From IMG/VR virus record IMGVR_UViG_3300046007_000837, positions 1 through 20,750 of that record: DNA of 20,750 nucleotides. One strand, written 5' to 3'. Both the position numbers and the translations under genes were made by a program. The DNA is from a virus. Below are positions 14,359 through 20,750 of the stretch, piece after piece. Positions within the stretch are counted from its first letter, which is position 1. Every line of letters starts with the position of its first letter. Below the pieces are notes generated by a model. That model was given only the letters and a program-made list of their open reading frames with translations. It was not told where the DNA came from and ran no database searches.

Positions 14359-17283
14359 ATGGCCATCAAACCACTTGAGCAGCGCTTAGAATCAATTCTG
14401 CCGGCTGCAGATCAGATCACATCTGATCCAATGGCTCCGGTCGAGCCAATGCCCGGTGAGGCCATCGAGACCCCGCAGATGGAGCTGCTGTCTGGTGAGC
14501 CAGGCACGCCAGGCATGGAAGACACCACCCAGGTCGCCGGATTATTTGACAGGATAGTTCGTGGTGGAATTGGATCGGTTACCCGCAAGGCGCCCAAGGC
14601 AGAGCGCCAGCTTGTGCCAGAGGTTAAACCTGGCGTTCTGCCGGAACCAGAGAAGGTTGGCCGATTTAAGGTAATCCCGGAGGCAGACGAGCAGCTGACC
14701 GAGGAGGTTGGCCGAGCTGTTAGCCGTCGCCAGACATTTGGCATCACGCAGGGCAAGCCGCCAGAGGAGGCCTTTAATCTTTCTAGATTTCAAACCGAGA
14801 ACGCAGCTGGTGTAGTTGGCGGTGTGGCAGACGCGCTTGGCATCAAGACCAAGGCTGTGACATTTGATGAGCTCAAGGCCAAGGCAAAGGAAAGCGGAAT
14901 CTCCGAGGCGTTTCTGTCCAGGCTAATAGCTGCCGACGGGAAGATGTTGCCGTCAGCTGTGGAGACATACCAGGCCCTCGAGGTTCTAGAGAGCTCGGCC
15001 AACGAGCTCGACCGTCTCTTCAAGCTAGTCAACGAAGGCCAGGCCACCGACGCACAAAAGCTGCAGCTGAGACAGCAGGTAGCATTCCACGGCCTGGTGC
15101 AAAAGGGCGTTAAGGGAATCCAGACAGAGACGGCCAGGGCCCTCGCTGTGTTTCGTATTCCAAGAGAGGGCAACGCAGACATTATTCGCCAGGTGCTAGA
15201 TGAGTACGGCGGCGATAGATCGTTGCAAGATATGGCGCGTAGCTATCTGACCCTAGAGTCTCGCGCAGCTCGCAACCAGATGGTTGAGAAGTCAATGTTT
15301 TCTAGCCTCAAGGATGTGTGGTTTACGACATATATTAACGGCCTTCTGGCGTCCTTCACATCTCACGCTAAAAATATTTTGGGTAATAGTATGTTTGGGC
15401 TGTATCAGATCCCAGAGCGCTTGATAGCTGGTCTCTACTCGCAGTATTTGCCGAAGGCCGCACGCGAGGGCGCGGTGCCAAAGTGGCTAGGTGGCAGCTC
15501 TGTGTGGGGCGACTTGGTCCCAGGAAGCGCAGATGAAAAAATAGCGCTGGACGAGGCGCTGACCATGATTCAGTCCCTTCGTAATGGGATGTCAGAGGGT
15601 TTGCAGCTGGCGTCCACGGCATTTCGTACCAACCAGGCCAGCGATCTAGCGAGCAAGGTAGAGCTGCAGCGTATGCCACAGGAAGCTCTGGGCGAGACAC
15701 TGCAGAGGATCACTGGAGTTGGACAGGACACCTGGATGGGCAAGGCCATGGACTACTATGGCACAGCCGTTACCCTACCCGGACGAGCTCTGATGTCTGA
15801 GGATGAGTTCTTCAAGGGCGTCTTCTACAGGATGCACCTCAACACTTTGATTGATCGGCGCGGCAAGTCCATCTACCGTCAGGCCATCGAGGGCGGCGCG
15901 TCGGAGTCAGACGCACTGGCCAGGCAGCAAGCGGAGATGACCTCATTATTTGAGAACCCACCCAGGGACCTAGACGACGCGGCGATGGAATTTGCCAGGC
16001 GCGGCACGTTTACCGGAGAGCTGCCACCCGCCCTAGCTGCGCTACAGAAAGTATTTAATCACCCGGCCCTGAAGATTGCGGTGCCGTTCTTTAAGACCCC
16101 GGCCAACATTGGCCTGGAGGTGATCGAGCGCACGCCATTTGCGCCGCTGTCGTCCAGGTTTAGAGATGACATAGGCAAGGGCGGCGTCTACCGCGACATG
16201 GCTCTAGCAAAGGTAACCCTTGGGTCTACCTTGCTGACTACCTTTGCGCTGATGGCCGGAGAGGGAACAATCACTGGTGGTGGCCCAAAGAGACCAGCGC
16301 AGCGCCAGGCGTGGGAGCGCACCGGGGCTAAACCATATTCGTTCAAGATTGGCGATGACTACTATAGCTACCAGGGCCTAGAGCCGATTGGCGCATTTAT
16401 TGGTATGGCCGCGGACTACGCAGAATACGCGCTGGAGGAGCCAGACGCCGGCAAGGTAGAACAGGTCGCCATGGGTATGGTGTACGGGTTCTATGAGTAC
16501 ATGAAGGAGCAGCCATACCTACAGGGCCTGGCCGAGATAACAAAGGCCCTGGGCCTTGGCAGGGGCTCCGGAGAGGTAGACGGAGCGAAGGTTGTCAACG
16601 AGCTCACAAAGCAGCTCGGCCAGTTTGTAATTGGTGGGTCACCTTTACCTGGCACGTCCGCGCTTGGCGGCGCACTCGAGCGCCTATTGGACCCAAATGC
16701 CACAAACGTAAACGCAGATCCAAATTTACCAATGGGGCTGCGCGGCCTGGTAACCGCCTGGAACAGGTACCGCTCGAGGCTGCCGTACTTTAATAGCGAC
16801 CTTCCAGAGGACCTGAATCTGTGGGGAGACCCAAAGATGCAGGCCAACGAAAACCTGACCATGCGTATTTTAGGCATGGTGTTACCAACTAGGGTTTCCC
16901 CTGACCAGTTCTCGGATGTAGACGACGAGCTGGTGCGCCTGGGGTCACCCATTGGGATGCCTGAAACCAAGGTAGGGTTTCAAATTGGCCAAGGCGAGGG
17001 CGCCATATCAGGCAACGTGGAGCTTAATGCCAACCAAAGGCACCGGCTGCTGACAATCTATGGCAAGGAAACCAACGCCAAAGACGACATCTTGCGCCTG
17101 ATCCGCACCCCTGGATTCGATCTGCTATCGAAGGCCGACCAGCAGCAGCAGGTCCAGAGACTGCACTCAAAGTATATGAATATCGCAAAGATGCAGCTGA
17201 TGTCTGAGGACCCCGGCATCGAGGCCAAGATCATTGAGCTCAATGAATTGCGCCAGGCCCACGGAAACTACTACAAACCTTAA
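14359..17283 (+). CDS. Large internal virion protein, gp16-like position
   Basis: At 974 residues this is the largest gene in the window, in the position of T7 gp16 (1318). The N-terminus (1-135) is Pro/Glu-rich and looks disordered. Residues about 140-320 are helical. A hydrophobic block at about 322-343 reads FTTYINGLLASFTSHAKNILGN, resembling the Th-x-x-N-x-x-GN element of large phage ejection or polyvalent proteins. Later parts include VPFFKTPANIGLEVIERTPF and the DDYYSYQGLEPIGAFIGMAADYAEYA region. No lytic transglycosylase motif was seen. The ATG directly follows the previous stop with AAGGGG at 14344-14349. Confidence 0.75.
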   Translation: MAIKPLEQRLESILPAADQITSDPMAPVEPMPGEAIETPQMELLSGEPGTPGMEDTTQVAGLFDRIVRGGIGSVTRKAPKAERQLVPEVKPGVLPEPEKVGRFKVIPEADEQLTEEVGRAVSRRQTFGITQGKPPEEAFNLSRFQTENAAGVVGGVADALGIKTKAVTFDELKAKAKESGISEAFLSRLIAADGKMLPSAVETYQALEVLESSANELDRLFKLVNEGQATDAQKLQLRQQVAFHGLVQKGVKGIQTETARALAVFRIPREGNADIIRQVLDEYGGDRSLQDMARSYLTLESRAARNQMVEKSMFSSLKDVWFTTYINGLLASFTSHAKNILGNSMFGLYQIPERLIAGLYSQYLPKAAREGAVPKWLGGSSVWGDLVPGSADEKIALDEALTMIQSLRNGMSEGLQLASTAFRTNQASDLASKVELQRMPQEALGETLQRITGVGQDTWMGKAMDYYGTAVTLPGRALMSEDEFFKGVFYRMHLNTLIDRRGKSIYRQAIEGGASESDALARQQAEMTSLFENPPRDLDDAAMEFARRGTFTGELPPALAALQKVFNHPALKIAVPFFKTPANIGLEVIERTPFAPLSSRFRDDIGKGGVYRDMALAKVTLGSTLLTTFALMAGEGTITGGGPKRPAQRQAWERTGAKPYSFKIGDDYYSYQGLEPIGAFIGMAADYAEYALEEPDAGKVEQVAMGMVYGFYEYMKEQPYLQGLAEITKALGLGRGSGEVDGAKVVNELTKQLGQFVIGGSPLPGTSALGGALERLLDPNATNVNADPNLPMGLRGLVTAWNRYRSRLPYFNSDLPEDLNLWGDPKMQANENLTMRILGMVLPTRVSPDQFSDVDDELVRLGSPIGMPETKVGFQIGQGEGAISGNVELNANQRHRLLTIYGKETNAKDDILRLIRTPGFDLLSKADQQQQVQRLHSKYMNIAKMQLMSEDPGIEAKIIELNELRQAHGNYYKP

Positions 17284-17289
17284 TTGTGA

Positions 17290-17300
17290 ACCAATAGAAT
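17290..17300 (+). promoter_or_regulatory. ACCAATAGAAT, possible -10 region before the tail fibre
   Basis: An 11-nt exact match to 1865-1875, which includes the -10-like TAGAAT of the cupin-gene site. It lies in the 38-nt gap before the fibre gene. No TTGCAT or other good -35 is found 15-17 nt upstream. Unlike the other two sites the gene has a normal leader with GGAAGGA (17308-17314). It may be a weaker or activator-dependent promoter. Confidence 0.4.
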
Positions 17301-17321
17301 CCATACAGGAAGGACCCGACT

Positions 17322-19316
17322 ATGCCAATCCAGATTAACAACGTCACTCGCCGAGCTGTGTACTCCCCAACCGGGGCTGGTGGGGCGGGACCATATTCTT
17401 TCACCTTCGAGATATTGGCCGCCGGAGACATCGCCGTCTACAAGGACGACGTACTCTTAACGCTGACCACGCACTACACCGTCTCAATTGCAGCTAACGG
17501 CACCGGGTCCGTAACCATCACAGCTGCTGGATTGGCCCTGGCCCCGGCTAGCCCAACTCAATATGCAATTGTTGGCAACCGTACGATTTCCCGTACGACA
17601 GACTTTGTGACCGGCGGCGACTTCTTCGCTAATACGTTAAACGACGAGCTCGACCAGCAGACCATCTTCAACCAGCAAAATCAAGAAGGTTTGCAACGTG
17701 CGCTGCAGGCTCCACAGACTGATCCAACGTCAATTAGCATGACCCTGCCGCGGGCATCGGTGCGAGCCCTTAAGGTGCTGTCATTTGACGCAAACGGCAA
17801 CCCATCGGCAACAGAGTTTATTGGCTCTAACCGTGGCAACTGGGCCGCCGGCACGCTCTACTATGTGCGCGATATTATTAAAGACACAACCAACGACAAC
17901 ATCTATCAATGTATTGAGCAGCACACCTCTAGTGGGTCGCTGCCAATTACTACAAACGCGGCTAGCTCCAAGTGGGCGCTGTTGGTAGACGCGGCCCAGG
18001 CGTTTTCTTATGCAACAGCAGCTGCGGCCAGTGCATCGGCTGCATCTACGTCGGCGTCTAACGCCTCTACCTCGGCAAGCAACTCCTCTACCTCGGCAAG
18101 TAACGCGTCTAGCTCTGCGTCTGCCGCATCGACCTCCGCAAGCAACGCATCTACCAGCGCATCTGCCGCTAGTACGTCAGCGACTAATGCGTCTAACAGC
18201 GCAACGGCAGCGGCCAGCTCTGCATCTACGGCCAGCACAGCCGCAACCAACGCATCTAATAGCGCATCGTCCGCTAGCACCTCTGCAACTAACGCCTCAA
18301 ATAGTGCAACCTCGGCGGCTAGTTCTGCAACCACAGCTACCAACGCTAGCAACGCCTCAATCAACTTGGCCACTAACTTTACGGCCACAGCCACCACGCT
18401 GTCTGCTGGCTCTAGTGCAACAGCGTCGTACAACTCTGGAACCTATACCCTAACCCTCGGCATTCCAACCGGAGCGACAGGCGCAACGGGCTCGACCGGA
18501 GCGACAGGCGCAACCGGCGCAACCGGGCCAGAGGGCCTTAGATGGTTAGGCGCTTATGCTGGTGGCACAGCTTATGTAGTCGATGATGCTGTTAGCTACA
18601 ACGGATCAAGCTATATCTGTAAGCTTGCCTCAACCGGAAACCTGCCAACGAACACAACTTATTGGGATGTGCTCGCAGAGAAGGGCGCATCTGGCTCTGG
18701 TGCCGGCGATGTGGTTGGCCCAGCATCTGCGGTCAATGACCGCCTGGTTGCGTTTGATGGCACGACCGGAAAGCTGATTAAAGACAGCACATTCACGGCA
18801 TCTAGCTTTGCTAAGTACGCCGATACAACAGCAAACTTCACAGGCACGTTGCAGAACTCTGGTAGCAACGTACTTACAGCAGCCAGCATTGGTTCAACTG
18901 TACAGGCCTATGATGCTGACCTTACCACGCTAGGTGCCGGTGGCTCATCTGCCAGGTCTTTCTTGGGGCTGGCAATTGGCTCAGATGTTCAGGGCTATGA
19001 TGCACAGCTTGCTGATATTGCTGGGTTGACCCCAACAGACAATGGCGTCATTGTTGGCAATGGAACTAACTTTGTTGTGGAGTCTGGGGCAACACTAAAG
19101 ACCTCCCTGGGCCTGACTATTGGCACAGATGTCCAGGCATACGATAGCAACCTAACATCGTTTGTTAATACGTTCACCCTGCCGACAACTGATGGCACGG
19201 CAGATCAGGTATTAAAGACTAATGGTTCAGGGACATTATCTTTTGTAACCCCTAGTGGTGGTGGTGGTATCACAACAGGTAAGGCCATCGCAATGGCCAT
19301 TGTTTTCGGTGGCTAA
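17322..19316 (+). CDS. Tail fibre protein with T7-type N-terminal anchor
   Basis: A 664-residue modular fibre. Residues 1-165 match the T7 gp17 anchor that binds the tail (RRAVYSPTGAGGAGPYSFTFEI style, then DDVLLTLTTHYTV, RTISRTTDF and ELDQQTIFNQQ). Next come a CBM-like module (about 170-222), a 17-heptad alanine repeat (222-340), a seven-triplet collagen-like run (384-404), a second CBM-like module (406-454), and a head part with three IG-x-x-VQ-x-YD-x-x-L repeats (523, 552, 600). The end is a Gly hinge and GKAIAMAIVFGG. It is probably trimeric and host-recognising. GGAAGGA lies 7 nt before the ATG. Confidence 0.93.
   Translation: MPIQINNVTRRAVYSPTGAGGAGPYSFTFEILAAGDIAVYKDDVLLTLTTHYTVSIAANGTGSVTITAAGLALAPASPTQYAIVGNRTISRTTDFVTGGDFFANTLNDELDQQTIFNQQNQEGLQRALQAPQTDPTSISMTLPRASVRALKVLSFDANGNPSATEFIGSNRGNWAAGTLYYVRDIIKDTTNDNIYQCIEQHTSSGSLPITTNAASSKWALLVDAAQAFSYATAAAASASAASTSASNASTSASNSSTSASNASSSASAASTSASNASTSASAASTSATNASNSATAAASSASTASTAATNASNSASSASTSATNASNSATSAASSATTATNASNASINLATNFTATATTLSAGSSATASYNSGTYTLTLGIPTGATGATGSTGATGATGATGPEGLRWLGAYAGGTAYVVDDAVSYNGSSYICKLASTGNLPTNTTYWDVLAEKGASGSGAGDVVGPASAVNDRLVAFDGTTGKLIKDSTFTASSFAKYADTTANFTGTLQNSGSNVLTAASIGSTVQAYDADLTTLGAGGSSARSFLGLAIGSDVQGYDAQLADIAGLTPTDNGVIVGNGTNFVVESGATLKTSLGLTIGTDVQAYDSNLTSFVNTFTLPTTDGTADQVLKTNGSGTLSFVTPSGGGGITTGKAIAMAIVFGG
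17985..18341 (+). repeat. 17-unit heptad repeat (alanine zipper) in the fibre
   Basis: Residues 222-340 divide into 17 consecutive heptads of type x-S-A-S-x-A-S. The third position is Ala in all 17 and the sixth is Ala in 16 (Ser255 is the exception). The DNA period is 21 nt, but serine codons are mixed (TCN and AGY), so the repeat is conserved in protein more than in DNA. Confidence 0.85.
18471..18533 (+). repeat. Collagen-like Gly-x-y run in the fibre
   Basis: Seven Gly-x-y triplets (six of the kind GAT/GST, then GPE) at residues 384-404 with near-repeated DNA (GGAGCGACAGGCGCAAC type units). Such short collagen-like runs often link shaft to head in trimeric phage fibres. Confidence 0.85.
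18885..19172 (+). repeat. Three IG-x-x-VQ-x-YD-x-x-L repeats in the fibre head
   Basis: The motifs IGSTVQAYDADL, IGSDVQGYDAQL and IGTDVQAYDSNL begin at about residues 523, 552 and 600. They are unevenly spaced (29 and 48 residues), with a DNGVIVGNGTNFVVESGA segment between the last two. This pattern is common in distal parts of phage tail fibres and probably forms a beta-structured trimer. Confidence 0.75.
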
Positions 19317-19335
19317 CCCTTAAGGAGATCAAATT

Positions 19336-19710
19336 ATGGCCGCACCAAATATAGTAAACGTAGCAACAATCACTGGCAAGACTGCCGTGGTAGACCTAAC
19401 CTCAACCTCAGCGACATCCGTCGTCAGCAACGCAGCATCCAGCGGAAAGGTCTTTAAGATCAACTCGCTGATCGTGTCAAATGTTGACGGAACTAACAAC
19501 GCTGACATCACAATTAACCTGTACTCAGCAGCTGCGATAGGCGGCACGGCAACTCAGATCTGCTCGACAGTTACTGTTCCGGCTGACTCATCTTTGATTG
19601 TGATCGACAAGACCTCTGGCATCTACTTGGAAGAAGATAAGTCAATTGGAGCAATTGCTGGCGCAGCTAATGACCTCAAGGTTGTTTGTTCTTATGAGGA
19701 GATTTCCTAA
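19336..19710 (+). CDS. Small tail-associated protein of unknown function
   Basis: A 124-residue protein, predicted beta-rich from its composition (Thr, Ser, Val, Ile, Ala). It reads NIVNVATITGKTAVVDLTS, then KINSLIVSNVDGTNNADITI, and ends SIGAIAGAANDLKVVCSYEE. Proteins of this shape commonly follow tail fibre genes and may be accessory receptor-binding or adaptor proteins. No domain can be named. AAGGAG at 19322-19327 lies 8 nt before the ATG, and the stop makes a TAATG overlap with the next gene. Confidence 0.75.
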   Translation: MAAPNIVNVATITGKTAVVDLTSTSATSVVSNAASSGKVFKINSLIVSNVDGTNNADITINLYSAAAIGGTATQICSTVTVPADSSLIVIDKTSGIYLEEDKSIGAIAGAANDLKVVCSYEEIS

Positions 19711-20750
19711 TGTCTCGTTACCCAGGCCGTATACTTTCTTCTACTGCACCAACAGTAAGTGCACTCTCGGCCAAAGGTATTTGGACTTTAGACGAGGCTC
19801 TGCGCTATCAGAGAGCAGGTACTTGGCCCGTTCCTACTGGCGGTGGCGATCCGTACTTTGGATACAACACTCTGCTATTGCCGGGGCAGGGAACCAATCT
19901 ATCAAACAATAATACGTTTCAAGATTCTTCAGCAAATAACTTTACTGTTTTTAGAAACGGCAACACAACTCAGGGTACGTTTACCCCGTTTAGTGAGGCT
20001 CCGGGGTATTGGAGTAACTACTTTGATGGCTCTAGCAAAATAACAACTCCAAGTAGTGCGGACTTTGGGTTTGGTACTGGAGACTTCCATATTAGTTTCT
20101 GGGCGTACTTGGTTAGCGATGCCAATAAAACATTTTTTGGAAACGGAACAGACAACTTAAACTTGTATGTTGCGGCAACTACAAAATATATTGGTTTGTA
20201 TACGGGATCGACTAACGACAGCACTACCGTTGCGCCTTTGAACCAATGGGCTTTTTTCGTTGTAACTCGAACTGGATCAAGTCTCCAAGTTTACTTAAAT
20301 AATGTTTCAATACTTTCAATTTCAAATAGCACCAATTTTTCAACTACATCTTTTGCAATTGGAAGCAACACGTCTACGTCGTATATCAACTCATACATTT
20401 CTAATTTTAAAATTGTTAAAGGGGTTGCTTGGACTCCTGCTGCCAACCCAACATCGCCATCAACAGCCGATGCAAATACTAAATTACTAACCTGTCAGTC
20501 AAACAGATTTGTAGACAACTCAACAAACGCATTTGCATTTACTGTAACTGGCTCACCATCCGTCCAAACATTCCAACCCTTTGGCGCTCCAACATCTGCG
20601 TACTCTGCCGCTACAATTGGTGGTAGCGGGTACTTTGATGGTAGCGGGGATTATTTAACTGTTGCAGACAATGCAGCATTTGAGTTTGGAAGCGGAGATT
20701 TCACAATTGAATTGTGGGTTAATACAACATCATCAAGTCAATATGATTCT
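19710..20750 (+). CDS. LamG/concanavalin-like tail protein (3' truncated by window)
   Basis: An uninterrupted frame of 347 codons runs from the ATG at 19710 off the window. Residues 1-50 form a short N-terminal region (GIWTLDEALRYQRAGTWPVP) of a type I associate with tail attachment in environmental phages. Residues about 105-240 look like one LamG-type lectin domain (YFDGSSKITTPSSADFGFG; FHISFWAYLV; NQWAFFVVTRTGSSLQVYLN). A linker with LLTCQSNRFVDNSTNAF follows, and a second domain begins (GYFDGSGDYLTVADNAAFEF; FTIELWVNT). It probably binds host glycans. Base composition is clearly more AT-rich than the upstream genes. GAGGAG at 19696-19701 supports the start. Confidence 0.88.
   Translation, partial: MSRYPGRILSSTAPTVSALSAKGIWTLDEALRYQRAGTWPVPTGGGDPYFGYNTLLLPGQGTNLSNNNTFQDSSANNFTVFRNGNTTQGTFTPFSEAPGYWSNYFDGSSKITTPSSADFGFGTGDFHISFWAYLVSDANKTFFGNGTDNLNLYVAATTKYIGLYTGSTNDSTTVAPLNQWAFFVVTRTGSSLQVYLNNVSILSISNSTNFSTTSFAIGSNTSTSYINSYISNFKIVKGVAWTPAANPTSPSTADANTKLLTCQSNRFVDNSTNAFAFTVTGSPSVQTFQPFGAPTSAYSAATIGGSGYFDGSGDYLTVADNAAFEFGSGDFTIELWVNTTSSSQYDS

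Noticed and set aside
6993-16800. Repeat TTTAATAGCGACC near 7004 and again near 16791
   Set aside because: A 13-nt match of which one copy is ordinary coding sequence; treated as chance similarity.
17985-18341. CRISPR-like or satellite array
   Set aside because: The 21-nt units are coding, imperfect and without spacers; they encode protein heptads.
18008-18433. Long antisense frame of Ala/Leu/Val/Asp repeats
   Set aside because: It is the mirror of the Ser/Ala heptad repeat; repetitive sense codons keep the opposite strand open. No start signal or family resemblance.
17322-20750. Diversity-generating retroelement acting on the fibre or lectin gene
   Set aside because: No reverse transcriptase or template repeat pair was found in the window.

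Overview
The window is the late (virion) half of a tailed, lytic-type podovirus genome, T7-like in architecture. Every supported gene is on the + strand and genes are packed with 1-14 nt overlaps or gaps of a few bases. It holds the packaging motor, portal, scaffold, capsid, both tail tubular proteins, a set of internal virion (ejection) proteins, and a tail fibre with accessory receptor-binding proteins. There is no integrase, repressor, RNA polymerase, replication or recognisable lysis gene, and no small terminase, so those must lie outside. The sequence alone does not fix the host. The modular fibre, CBM-like modules and LamG lectin domains resemble those of environmental (freshwater or marine) phages. 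Two promoter-like sites sit exactly 6 nt before an ATG and would give leaderless mRNA, which is common in Actinobacteria but not exclusive to them.

Layout. 1-1820: tail of an upstream membrane-like ORF, a DUF3310-type small protein and the large terminase. 1882-4221: an accessory block holding a cupin-like protein behind its own promoter-like site, two coiled-coil probable virion proteins, and three very small, Lys/Arg-rich overlapping genes (DUF6496-like, an unnamed family, DUF6321-like). 4223-6881: portal, Bbp19-like protein and scaffold, joined by ATGA overlaps. 6882-7130: terminator, promoter-like site and leader. 7131-8279: major capsid protein and a small putative decoration protein, followed by a second terminator (8298-8333). 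8350-11183: tail tubular proteins A and B. 11186-17283: four internal virion proteins. 17322 to the end: T7-type tail fibre, a small accessory protein, and a LamG-domain tail protein cut off by the window edge.

How the parts fit. Terminase docks on the portal, scaffold and coat build the prohead, tubular proteins form the tail, the 11186-17283 proteins would form the ejection apparatus, and the fibre and LamG proteins would recognise the host surface. The capsid and decoration genes lie between two intrinsic terminators behind their own promoter-like site, suggesting separate high-level expression. The best non-routine signals are (i) a shared promoter and operator-like signature at 1825-1881 and 6947-6992, (ii) a 17-heptad alanine zipper in the fibre, (iii) the tiny basic-protein cluster, and (iv) a beta domain that appears inserted in the tail nozzle protein.
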